A DNA stretch of 39,547 nt from JBNKFV01 sp050289485 (GTDB lineage: Bacteria > Pseudomonadota > Gammaproteobacteria > Pseudomonadales > Cellvibrionaceae), in contig JBNKFV010000012.1 in NCBI GenBank assembly GCA_050289485.1, positions 1-39,547 on the forward strand. The letters are read 5' to 3'. The position numbers and the translations under genes were made by a program. Position 1 is the first letter of the stretch. Every line of letters begins with the position of its first letter. A model generated the notes under the pieces. That model saw nothing but the letters and a program-made list of their open reading frames with translations. It was not told the DNA's origin and searched no databases. Shown here piece by piece: positions 17,799 to 24,915 of the stretch.

Positions 17799-18101
17799 AT
17801 GTTAAATCAAGCTTACAGCGAAAAACGCGACTTTATACGGATGCGGGTGGACACCCCAGCCAGCATCACTATCGAAGGCGAGCAAACGTCACTGGAAGGC
17901 ATATGCCGCGACCTGAGCGGCGGTGGAGCGCTGATAGAACTAGACAAATCGATTCCGGTGGGCGCAGTACTAACCGTCACCGTATCCTCAACCCATGGGC
18001 ATGCCCCCATGTTGAAGGTATCCGGCGAAGTGATTCGCGCTGAAACAGCAGAAGAAGAGAAGCACGTGATTGGCATTAAAGTTATAGAAGTACTCAGCTA
18101 A
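17799..18101 (+). CDS. Single-domain PilZ protein (c-di-GMP receptor)
   Basis: The 100-residue protein is a stand-alone PilZ domain. The two c-di-GMP-binding motifs are intact: RxxxR in EKRDFIRMRV (residues 9-15) and D-x-S-x-x-G in RDLSGGGALIEL (about 42-53). The ATG at 17799 gives the family's normal N-terminus; GGAG lies further upstream than usual. It diverges from rssB and converges on mlaA. Its placement beside a partner-switching regulator suggests a joint role in surface or lifestyle signalling, but no target is visible in the sequence. Confidence 0.92.
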   Translation: MLNQAYSEKRDFIRMRVDTPASITIEGEQTSLEGICRDLSGGGALIELDKSIPVGAVLTVTVSSTHGHAPMLKVSGEVIRAETAEEEKHVIGIKVIEVLS

Positions 18102-18122
18102 GCTAGTGTTAACAGCCCCCCA

Positions 18123-18145
18123 GCGCAGGCTGCCAACACCTGCGC
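18123..18145. terminator. Hairpin between convergent PilZ and mlaA genes
   Basis: GCGCAGG (18123-18129) pairs perfectly with CCTGCGC (18139-18145) across a 9-nt loop. It lies between the two convergent stop codons and could work in both directions. There is no clear T run on either side, so terminator function is tentative. Confidence 0.35.
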
Positions 18146-18159
18146 CAGGCGCGTCTTAC

Positions 18160-18882
18160 TTAAAAATCGCCGTACTCGCTATCCTCCAGGCCAAAATCGT
18201 CCTCCTGCTCAGGGCCGTGAATAAGAAATTCTCGGCGCTGCAAATAGGCATCGCGAATAAAGGTGTATTTATCACCACTAATTAACTTATCGGCTTCCAG
18301 CAAGTTCGCCCGAGTCTGAATAATATCAACAGCCCGAATACCCCAACGGGTGGCGTCGTCTTCTATGTGATTGACCGGATCAGTATACCAATCGACGGGG
18401 AAGGCACCCGCGTCACGCAAAGTTTTAGGGCCAAAAAATGGCAGTACCACAAACGGTCCGCTGTTTACGCCCCAGTAACCAAGAGTCTGCCCAAAATCCT
18501 CTCCGTCACCTTTGGCTAAGCCAGCATGGCCAGCCACATCAAATAACCCTGCAATACCTATGGTTGAGTTGATAACAAAGCGGCCGGTATCTTTACCAGC
18601 CTGAGAGAATTTAGCCTGGAGTAATCCATTTAAAATGTTGCTGATTTCTCCCAAATTGGAAAAGACATTACTCACACCTTGCTCGGCGAAGTCAGGCATC
18701 ACAGCCTTATAGCCCTTGGCAACCGGTTTTAAAATGGCGCGATCAAAGCCATCGTTAAAGCGAAACACAGCGCGGTTATAGCCCTCCCATGGATCCACCG
18801 AAGGGGTAGTCACATCGGCCCGAACGACACAGGCCAGCAACAGTGCCGATGCCATAGTCATACAACTGATCAATTTTTTCAC
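18160..18882 (-). CDS. mlaA: MlaA (VacJ) outer-membrane lipoprotein
   Basis: The 240-residue precursor has a lipoprotein signal with lipobox L-L-A-C at residues 15-18. The VacJ core follows: DPWEGYNRAVFRFNDGFDRA, then NVFSNLGEISNILNGLLQ, FVINSTIGIAGLFDVA and QTLGYWGVNSGPFVVLPFFGP, all standard MlaA motifs. MlaA is the outer-membrane part of the Mla system, which removes misplaced phospholipids from the outer leaflet and passes them to MlaC and the MlaFEDB transporter. No other mla genes are present here, as usual for this gene. The GTG start at 18882 has AAAGGA upstream. The C-terminus ends in an acidic tail (EQEDDFGLEDSEYGDF). Confidence 0.95.
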   Translation of the reverse strand: MKKLISCMTMASALLLACVVRADVTTPSVDPWEGYNRAVFRFNDGFDRAILKPVAKGYKAVMPDFAEQGVSNVFSNLGEISNILNGLLQAKFSQAGKDTGRFVINSTIGIAGLFDVAGHAGLAKGDGEDFGQTLGYWGVNSGPFVVLPFFGPKTLRDAGAFPVDWYTDPVNHIEDDATRWGIRAVDIIQTRANLLEADKLISGDKYTFIRDAYLQRREFLIHGPEQEDDFGLEDSEYGDF

Positions 18883-19045
18883 AATGCAAGTCCTTTACCG
18901 TTCACACCCGTCATTACTCCGCGGTAACCATTGGGCAATGGTGCATATTATCAAATAACCGGGCACGAACGAAAATAGCATTTTCGACAAAAAACGCCGT
19001 CATATAGCAGCAATACAAAATTTAAGCGCCAAATTTATCGGCACT

Positions 19046-19096
19046 GCAAATTTACTGCCACTGCCAACTTACTGACATTGCCAACTTATTTACATT
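19046..19096. repeat. 17-bp tandem repeat, three copies, at a gene 3' end
   Basis: Three adjacent 17-bp units occur at 19046-19062, 19063-19079 and 19080-19096 with consensus GCCAACTTACTGACATT. The third unit contains the stop codon and last codons of the small secreted-protein gene at 19086, so the array seems to have grown out of that gene's end. Confidence 0.7.
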
Positions 19097-19520
19097 GATA
19101 GATCAGCTGCAACAATCCTTCACCGTCGGCAAACGAATAATCTTCGCTCAATACACGAAAATGATTATTGCAATCCTCTGCCAGTGTTAGCAGCATGCGA
19201 TAGCGTACGTCTGCCAATGTATGAGCAGAGGAAAACGAGGCCTGCGCACTGCCTTGTTCGCTATTGGTCGCTATATCCAACGAGGAATCTGCTTCTGTTA
19301 CGCTGACCTCTTGCGCGGGCGTTTCATCTCTGCTGGAAAACAAACGCCGGAATGCCTTGTTAATACCTGAATCACTGCCATCACAATTATGCAGCTGTTC
19401 CAAATTGCCTGACTCGGCCATATCAACCGTGCTGCCACACTCATCTTCTGCCCAAACATGAGCCGCTAACATACCGGTTACGGCCTGTATCGCAATAACG
19501 GTGCGTAGAAACCTGTACAT
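19086..19520 (-). CDS. Small secreted/periplasmic protein, function unknown
   Basis: I do not recognise this 144-residue protein. It starts with a signal peptide (MYRFLRTVIAIQAVTGMLAAHVWA, cleavage expected before EDECG). The mature part has four Cys, two near the N-terminus (EDECG, HNCDG) and two near the C-terminus (EDCNNHF, IYQCK), suggesting disulfides. The centre is a low-complexity Ser/Ala/Glu stretch (about residues 65-95). It lies between mlaA and the porin on the same strand, separated from the porin by a terminator, so it is probably transcribed alone. The ATG at 19520 is preceded by GAAGAGG. Confidence 0.72.
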   Translation of the reverse strand: MYRFLRTVIAIQAVTGMLAAHVWAEDECGSTVDMAESGNLEQLHNCDGSDSGINKAFRRLFSSRDETPAQEVSVTEADSSLDIATNSEQGSAQASFSSAHTLADVRYRMLLTLAEDCNNHFRVLSEDYSFADGEGLLQLIYQCK

Positions 19521-19561
19521 AATCCTGCCTCTTCCTACCTGTCAGAAATATCCCACACAAA

Positions 19562-19586
19562 AAAGGCGTGGTACAACCACGCCTTT
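19562..19586 (-). terminator. Intrinsic terminator of the porin gene
   Basis: An 11-bp perfect stem, AAAGGCGTGGT (19562-19572) with ACCACGCCTTT (19576-19586), has a 3-nt loop. Read on the minus strand it is followed by a run of six T. It lies 60 bp past the porin stop. Confidence 0.85.
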
Positions 19587-19645
19587 CGAGACTATTTACT
19601 CATCCTGCTCACCCAACAAGAACGCCTGCTGGGTCACAAGAAATA

Positions 19646-20560
19646 TTAAAACTTCAATTCGAAACCTACAGCCAAGTAATCATTGTCGGTATTATCATCA
19701 GCTTCTTCGGCGGTGTAGAAACCAAATACTTTAGCATTCTTGGTTAAGACGTAGTCAGCACCCAGGCTATAAGTGTCACCACCTTCCTTAACGATATCCG
19801 ACTCACCCAGCTGCGCCTTCAACACCCACTGATCAACTTTATACTGTGCTGATACCAGCCAGCCATCACCATCACGCAGGTTGCTTACGCCAGCATCCTG
19901 ATCTTCATACAGGGCGCCCACTTTGAAATCACCAAAGGCATACTGGCCAACAAGGCGATAAATATCTGCACCTTCCGCTTCAACATCCATATCATATGCG
20001 AATGCCAGGTAAAGTGCGTCTTGGTCAAAAATTACCGAGGTAGACACACCATCATCACGAGCTTCTTCGCTGGCAATATAGTCAACATTAACAATAACCG
20101 GGCCCCAAGCGCTTGGGCTTGAATATTGAACAGAATTCGACTCACGATTTTCACTTTTAGAAAGAATACTTTTCAGGTCGCCTTCGAGGTCGTTAAACAA
20201 ATCAACCGGCTTACCGGCTTGTTTAAACGGTGTATTAAATTTACCGGCAATCACTGTACCCCACGTATCCCCCTGTAAACCCACATAGATATCACGCTGG
20301 CTGAACGTCTGGCCATCTTTGTCGCCGTCGTCAATGTGCACTTCAAACTCAAACCGATAGATGGCTTTCAGGCTGTCATTAATCGCTTCACTGCCCTTTA
20401 CGCCTAATCGCGATGCGTTGCTGACGAGATCAGTCGTCGACTCACCATTCTCGTCATTCGCTTGCAACGACACGTTTGCCTTACCGTAAAGTGTCGGTTC
20501 GGCTAACGTAGTGCCAGCAAATGGGAGGGTGGCTGCCAACAGAAAAATCGTCTTCTTCAT
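19646..20560 (-). CDS. General outer-membrane porin (Gram-negative porin family)
   Basis: The 304-residue precursor has a clean signal peptide (MKKTIFLLAATLPFAGTTLA). Mature residues begin EPTLYGKANVSLQ, a typical first beta-strand, and the protein ends GFELKF with the terminal Phe needed for BAM insertion. The internal pattern fits a 16-strand trimeric porin of the Porin_4/OmpC-like group: SRLGVKGSEAINDSLKAIYRFEFEV, FSQRDIYVGLQGDTWGTVIAGKFNTPF and QYKVDQWVLKAQLGES. Loops are acidic, consistent with cation preference, but selectivity cannot be read from sequence alone. The upstream region (20561-20812) is AT-rich, with inverted ATTTCAT (20696) and ATGAAAT (20751), so it probably has its own promoter rather than sharing the hvf transcript. 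Confidence 0.92.
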   Translation of the reverse strand: MKKTIFLLAATLPFAGTTLAEPTLYGKANVSLQANDENGESTTDLVSNASRLGVKGSEAINDSLKAIYRFEFEVHIDDGDKDGQTFSQRDIYVGLQGDTWGTVIAGKFNTPFKQAGKPVDLFNDLEGDLKSILSKSENRESNSVQYSSPSAWGPVIVNVDYIASEEARDDGVSTSVIFDQDALYLAFAYDMDVEAEGADIYRLVGQYAFGDFKVGALYEDQDAGVSNLRDGDGWLVSAQYKVDQWVLKAQLGESDIVKEGGDTYSLGADYVLTKNAKVFGFYTAEEADDNTDNDYLAVGFELKF

Positions 20561-20812
20561 GAAGTGGTCCTCTAAAAAGTGTCATACCCTGACGGGTCAT
20601 TTTTTGTGTACATGCCAAGCCCTTTCTCGCTATCGAGATAGGCAGGCTTCGCTTGGGGCGGAATAATGGGTTAGAAATGTTTCACTAATGTGACAATTTC
20701 ATATTTTTTTAACTTTTTTGTCATCTAACAAACAAAAAAATGACTTTTAAATGAAATCAAACCGTCACATCAGCTAAGAAACAGGCCGCTCACGCGGATA
20801 AGCTCCATTAAT

Positions 20813-21571
20813 TTAGACCAAAATAGTCAGACCATGGAGTTTTTTAAGGATTTGTTCGCCAAAATCGAAAAAGCTGTCTAACTCACTGACACCCAACTCG
20901 CTTGCCAGATTCGTAAGAGCCTGTTCGCCATTGGTAACCCGCCCTTCTGCCAGTATGGCAATCAGGCGGTGTGTGACAGGGTTAGATTCAAGGAAGCCAA
21001 CCTCATCAGTGGCATTTCTGTACACGACTAAGCACGTTGGCTGCGTGCTGGGCTCAGCCGGTTGAAACTCAGGGCCTATTTGATGTACCGGAAAAGTGTA
21101 GGTTAACGGCCACGCCAACGGGCTTACACTGGGGAGCTCTGTCATTAGCCGATCCCCAGCGATTCGTGAAGCCGGCAACACCTCTGCAGACACATCCAGT
21201 GCCAGCTCAACCCACTCATAGTGGGCCAACTCGAGTAAAAACGGGGGGTCTGCGGGATGACTGCCCCGCCCCTGTTGTATATAGTGAATAAACTCCTGGC
21301 TGATCTCCAGGAAATACGGCGACTCACACTGATGATCGCGAATAAACGCCCGCACCAGCGCCTTCCAATCGGCCTCGCTATAGAGGGATTTAAGTACCGG
21401 AAAGCCACCACTCAGAAAGCTTTCGATATTGTTAAAAATCAGGCTTTCGTAAATCGCTAAACGACGAGGTTCGGCGCCGGGCAATGGCAGCGCCTGATCT
21501 GGGTCGCGCATATACCGAGCCAAGGCTGCTTGCATCGTATCAAAGTTGTCAGCGTTTAGGGGTTTGCTCAT
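20813..21571 (-). CDS. hvfC: HvfC/BufC-type DUF2063 partner protein
   Basis: The 252-residue protein has the DUF2063 N-terminal domain. It opens with MQAALARYMRDPD, then RRLAIYESLIFNNIESFLSG, FPVLKSLYSEADWKALVRAF and SPYFLEISQEFIHYIQ (residues 11-110). A second, more divergent domain follows, of the type that binds the precursor leader. In HvfABC/bufferin systems this protein forms a complex with the DUF692 enzyme and presents the precursor for Cys modification; it has no catalysis of its own. The ATG overlaps the stop of the DUF692 gene by 4 nt (ATGA), so the two subunits are translationally coupled. The gene ends 252 bp before the porin. No DoxX-type HvfD gene follows. Confidence 0.9.
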   Translation of the reverse strand: MSKPLNADNFDTMQAALARYMRDPDQALPLPGAEPRRLAIYESLIFNNIESFLSGGFPVLKSLYSEADWKALVRAFIRDHQCESPYFLEISQEFIHYIQQGRGSHPADPPFLLELAHYEWVELALDVSAEVLPASRIAGDRLMTELPSVSPLAWPLTYTFPVHQIGPEFQPAEPSTQPTCLVVYRNATDEVGFLESNPVTHRLIAILAEGRVTNGEQALTNLASELGVSELDSFFDFGEQILKKLHGLTILV

Positions 21572-22461
21572 GCCAGCTCACCCACTGCGGCCAATGCCTT
21601 CGCCTGTATAGCCTGTACTTGTTGTACTTCTGCCATGAGTTCCGGCACGGAGGGAATATTAAAATCACGCTCAAGTAATGTGGGTAGGGGACCATACCAT
21701 TCGTAAGCTTTGGCCAATAAATCCCACACGGGGTCAATCACGGCAGCGCCATGGGTATCTACACGCAGATCTTCTGCTTCCTCGTAATGCCCTGCCACAT
21801 GAATATAGGCAGCCTTATCGCCCGGCAACCCTCTGAGAAAATCATAAGGATCGTAACCATGGTTGATACTGTTAACGTAAATATTATTGACGTCTAGTAG
21901 CAGCTTACAGCCAGATTCACTGATTACGGCATTAATAAATTCGAGTTCGGTTAAATCACGCACAGGGGCTAAATAATAAGAGACATTTTCCAGCGCAATC
22001 GGCTGCTCAAGAATATCCTGTACCTGCTTCACGCGCTTGGCAGTATGCATCACCGCCTCTTGCGTAAAGGGAATCGGCAATAAATCGTAAAGGTGACCAC
22101 TATCGCTACAGTAACTTAAATGCTCACTGTAACCGCGAATATTATGCTCTCGCATAAAGGCTTTTATATTTTTTACCAGCTGCACATCCAGTGCATCGGT
22201 AGAGCCGATCGATAAAGATAGCCCGTGACACAAAAATGGAAAACGCTCGGTATATTGACGAAATTTTTTTCCCAAACGCCCGCCCACGTTAATCCAGTTT
22301 TCTGGCGCTACTTCCATAAATTGGATGGTATCGGGTGTTTGCTCTACCAGGTCATCCAATAAGCTACGTCGTAATCCCAACCCGGCACCGCTCACTTTGA
22401 AACCTTCGTTAAGCCCGGGCACAGCGTTGGCTGCTGATTGTTTTTCACATTGGTCGGACAT
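21568..22461 (-). CDS. hvfB: HvfB/BufB-type DUF692 multinuclear iron oxidase (MNIO)
   Basis: The 297-residue protein is the normal size for DUF692 (COG3220), a TIM-barrel family that uses two or three iron ions. Family blocks in order are GLGLRRSLLDDLV, FMEVAPENWINVGG, FLCHGLSLSIGSTD, GYSEHLSYCSD, LPIPFTQEAV, IALENVSYYLAP, LLLDVNNIYVNSINHG, YIHVAGHYEE, VDTHGAAVIDPVWDL and TLLERDFNIP. The His, Asp and Glu in these blocks are the expected iron ligands, and all appear intact. In characterised relatives the enzyme converts Cys in EGKCG motifs into an oxazolone-thioamide or thiooxazole group that binds Cu(I). The precursor gene lies upstream and the partner protein overlaps downstream. The ATG at 22461 has GGAAGG upstream. 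Confidence 0.95.
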   Translation of the reverse strand: MSDQCEKQSAANAVPGLNEGFKVSGAGLGLRRSLLDDLVEQTPDTIQFMEVAPENWINVGGRLGKKFRQYTERFPFLCHGLSLSIGSTDALDVQLVKNIKAFMREHNIRGYSEHLSYCSDSGHLYDLLPIPFTQEAVMHTAKRVKQVQDILEQPIALENVSYYLAPVRDLTELEFINAVISESGCKLLLDVNNIYVNSINHGYDPYDFLRGLPGDKAAYIHVAGHYEEAEDLRVDTHGAAVIDPVWDLLAKAYEWYGPLPTLLERDFNIPSVPELMAEVQQVQAIQAKALAAVGELA

Positions 22462-22500
22462 CTGCTTTACGCCTTCCCACTCTACTCAACACATTCTTTA

Positions 22501-22536
22501 AATAAATACCCCCAGTATAAACTGGGGGTATTTATT
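22501..22536 (-). terminator. Perfect 16-bp hairpin between precursor and modification genes
   Basis: AATAAATACCCCCAGT (22501-22516) pairs perfectly with ACTGGGGGTATTTATT (22521-22536) around a 4-nt loop. It lies between the precursor stop (22554) and the DUF692 start (22461). On the minus strand the T-rich end TATTTATTTAAAG follows the GC-rich block, so it can act as a leaky terminator or a 3'-end stabiliser. Either would give more precursor than enzyme, as is common in RiPP operons. Confidence 0.75.
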
Positions 22537-22553
22537 AGCTAATCGCAAGTGGA

Positions 22554-22916
22554 TTACTTACCACACTTGCCTTCGCCGCATTTACCTTCTTTGGCTTTTT
22601 TGCCTTCGCCACATTTGCCTTCTTTAGCTTTACCTTCACCGCAGCTGCCTTCTTTGGCCTTACCTTCGCCACACTTACCTTCTTTGGCTTTACCCTCACC
22701 ACAGCTGCCTTCTTTTGCGGCTTTTTTCTCACCACACTTGCCTTCACCGCACTTACCTTCGGTGCTCTTCGCAGCAAGGTTATAACCTGAGCTCAGTTCC
22801 GTAGCCGCAAAAGGGTTTTGGCTGTGGTCAACGCTGGCAAAGGCGCTCAGTGATACAGAAGTTAATACCGCAGCACCTACTGCAGCCGTTACACTGGATA
22901 ATGTTTTCTTTGTCAT
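22554..22916 (-). CDS. hvfA: HvfA/bufferin-like Cys-repeat RiPP precursor
   Basis: The precursor has 120 residues. A Sec signal peptide (MTKKTLSSVTAAVGAAVLTS to LSAFA, residues 1-27) is followed by a short spacer (SVDHSQNPFAATELSSGYN) and a low-complexity core from residue 52. The core holds eight Cys (56, 61, 72, 82, 92, 102, 113, 118), each in EGKCG (six) or EGSCG (two), separated by Cys-free pentads EGKAK or EKKAAK. EGKCG is the motif modified by HvfB-type MNIO enzymes. The product should be exported to the periplasm as a copper-binding peptide. The ATG at 22916 is chosen over one at 22946 because AGGAGA lies 7 nt upstream and the signal peptide then starts cleanly. The promoter lies in 22917-23153; I could not identify it. 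Confidence 0.93.
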   Translation of the reverse strand: MTKKTLSSVTAAVGAAVLTSVSLSAFASVDHSQNPFAATELSSGYNLAAKSTEGKCGEGKCGEKKAAKEGSCGEGKAKEGKCGEGKAKEGSCGEGKAKEGKCGEGKKAKEGKCGEGKCGK

Positions 22917-23153
22917 TGAGGTTCTCCTGTTGAAATGACAATACATGTGTTACATCAGATAAATCTTCAGGTTGTAAACTCACTTATCGCTGCAGTCTAT
23001 GCAGGCGTAGTGATGTCGTTCGGCAAGGTCAGGATAGGTAATTAGCGTCGTCCTGCCTAGAGGCATTGAGCCTGTTGGCAACAGAAGTTATACAAATGTG
23101 ATAACTGCCTTCGCCACCGAATTACACATTTAGTCGCAGTGGCAACCGGTTTC

Positions 23154-24221
23154 TTACACCCGGTTGTGAGGCAGCCAGTCAACACCAACCGTTTCGCCAC
23201 AGTGATCACAAGCATAGCCCGGCAATTCGTTAATTGCCTGCTGAAAATCCTCTGCTTTCAAGGTTGCCAGAAAGGCCTGCACATCGGGATCATTTTCATG
23301 CTCCAGAGAATAAGCCCACAAGTAATATTCCTGCCCCATCGGCAAAAAACCCAAACCAAAGCGCCGGGCAGCAACCTCTACACCAAACCCTACATCTGCC
23401 ATACTTGAGGCTATATGAGCCGCCACAGCAGAATGCGTAAATTCCTGGTTGGCATAGCCATGAATATCTCGAGGGTTGATACGTAAGTCACTCAGCAGTT
23501 GATCAAACAATTCTCGAGTACCAGATTTAGGCTGGCGATTAATAAACCGGAGTTTCAGGGTAACAAGGTCGGCGAGACAGGTGACAGGGTTATCGGGGGC
23601 AAACATCAAACCTTGCTGGCGCCGAATAAACCGAATAATGCCAAACCGGGTCGGGTCGAGAAGCTCCTGGTAGCGTTTATTGAGCGCCTCCACACGCACA
23701 TCAATACTCTGGTGAAACCCCGCTATTTTGCACACCCCGGCGTTAAGCGCCGTAAGCGCCTCTACCGGTGTGTGATACTGCATTTCCATTTGGCACTCGC
23801 TAGCGAACGCAGGTAGCAACGCTACCGCATAGCCATGGCTGGCAAACACGCGCACCACCGGCCGTAAGTCAGCCATGGCACGGTGCAGTTCTGCATTCAA
23901 CTCGGTAGACAAGCTCTCTACCTGCGGGTGTAGCCGTGCTTCCACACGCTGATTAAACTGCAAAAACGTTTTACCCAGTGCCGACAAATGCGCACCCCGC
24001 CCTTTCTCCAGCACGACGAGCGGGCTACCCATTACGTCGGCGCTGTCATTGAGAATGTTCCAGGCATGGCGATAAGACAAGCCTACCGACTTGGCCGCGG
24101 CGGTTAATCGACCGTGCTGCTGTACCGCGAATAATAGCGGTACCAAACGGCTGTGAAGCTGCCGCCCTTTGCTATCTTGAAAGTGCCAGCTAGACACAAT
24201 ACCCAAGTTATTAATATGCAT
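23154..24221 (-). CDS. fdsR: FdsR-type regulator (ModE-like HTH plus PBP-like domain)
   Basis: The 355-residue regulator has an N-terminal ModE/LysR-like winged HTH (residues 20-85: LLFAVQQHGRLTAAAKSVGL, SYRHAWNILNDSADVMGSPL, GAHLSALG). A C-terminal periplasmic-binding-protein-like ligand domain follows, with FINRQPKSGTRELFDQLL, GYANQEFTHSAVAAHIASSM and ADVGFGVEVAARRFGLGFLP. This architecture is found beside fds operons and in molybdate or molybdopterin-responsive regulators. A C-terminal CDHCG pair (about residues 337-341) could bind metal. It diverges from fdsG with a 199-bp shared region, so it probably controls the formate dehydrogenase operon, responding to formate or molybdate. It does not look linked to the hvf genes downstream. 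Confidence 0.82.
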   Translation of the reverse strand: MHINNLGIVSSWHFQDSKGRQLHSRLVPLLFAVQQHGRLTAAAKSVGLSYRHAWNILNDSADVMGSPLVVLEKGRGAHLSALGKTFLQFNQRVEARLHPQVESLSTELNAELHRAMADLRPVVRVFASHGYAVALLPAFASECQMEMQYHTPVEALTALNAGVCKIAGFHQSIDVRVEALNKRYQELLDPTRFGIIRFIRRQQGLMFAPDNPVTCLADLVTLKLRFINRQPKSGTRELFDQLLSDLRINPRDIHGYANQEFTHSAVAAHIASSMADVGFGVEVAARRFGLGFLPMGQEYYLWAYSLEHENDPDVQAFLATLKAEDFQQAINELPGYACDHCGETVGVDWLPHNRV

Positions 24222-24228
24222 AAGATGA

Positions 24229-24249
24229 CATATTTAGGTTCATTATATG
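24229..24249. promoter_or_regulatory. Candidate operator in the fdsR-fdsG divergent region
   Basis: CATAT (24229-24233) and ATATG (24245-24249) form an inverted pair in an A/T-rich stretch immediately upstream of fdsR, and a similar CTATATTAG follows at 24255-24263. The TATAT-rich arms recall ModE-type sites. This is only a weak pattern match. Confidence 0.25.
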
Positions 24250-24420
24250 GGGTGCTATATTAGTGTTTTCGCGTAACTCGCGCGCCCAAATAGGCAGACC
24301 ACTGCATATTATGGCAAAGTTGGGCGTTATTTCCAGAAGTCACTACACTGAGTGCGAACGCGGCCTGATAAATAAATGCCTGTTACGCTTACCGTGACAA
24401 AGCCAAAAAGAGCGATAACT

Positions 24421-24915
24421 ATGAGCCAACCGGATGTTTCTGCCCACCTCGCGCAGGTTAATACCATTATTGAGTCGTTGCGCCATAAGCCTGGCCCACT
24501 CCTTCCCATTCTGCACGCCATACAAGCGCAGCTTGGCTACGTGCCAGAAGACACCGTTACCCCCATCGCCAACGCACTGAACCTGTCGCGCGCCGAAGTA
24601 CACGGGGTTATCACCTTTTATCACCATTTCAGCCTTAAACCACGCGGCAACCACATTGTAGAGGTGTGCCGGGCAGAGTCTTGCCAAGCTATGGGTGGGC
24701 GCGACATTGAAGCGAGCATTAAAGCCAAGCTGGGCATTGATTACCACCAAACCACGCAAGACGGTGAAATCACCCTGGAGCCTGTATATTGCCTGGGTAA
24801 CTGTGCCTGTTCCCCTTCAATGCGTATTGGCCAAAACATTTACGGCCGCCTCGACAGCGATAGTGCTGCCGAACTGGTTGATGAACTCTACACGCAACCG
24901 GCGGAGGTACAATAA
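24421..24915 (+). CDS. fdsG: NAD-dependent formate dehydrogenase gamma subunit (FdsG, NuoE-like)
   Basis: The 164-residue subunit is of the NuoE thioredoxin-like [2Fe-2S] family. The four cluster Cys are visible in EVCRAESCQAMGG and YCLGNCACSPSM. The NuoE helix block (LAQVNTIIESLRHKPGPLLP and AIQAQLGYVPEDTV) precedes HGVITFYHHFSL. In the soluble Fds complex it carries the side [2Fe-2S] cluster next to the FMN site. The ATG at 24421 (MSQPD) is the likely start; an in-frame ATG at 24376 lies in the leader. Its stop overlaps the fdsB start (TAATG). It is the first gene of fdsGBACD. Confidence 0.93.
   Translation: MSQPDVSAHLAQVNTIIESLRHKPGPLLPILHAIQAQLGYVPEDTVTPIANALNLSRAEVHGVITFYHHFSLKPRGNHIVEVCRAESCQAMGGRDIEASIKAKLGIDYHQTTQDGEITLEPVYCLGNCACSPSMRIGQNIYGRLDSDSAAELVDELYTQPAEVQ

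Noticed and set aside
22549..22785. A plus-strand open frame rich in Leu-Pro-Ser repeats opposite the precursor gene.
   Set aside because: It is the antisense of the EGKCG repeat. The minus-strand reading has a signal peptide, ribosome binding site and family motif; the plus-strand one has none.
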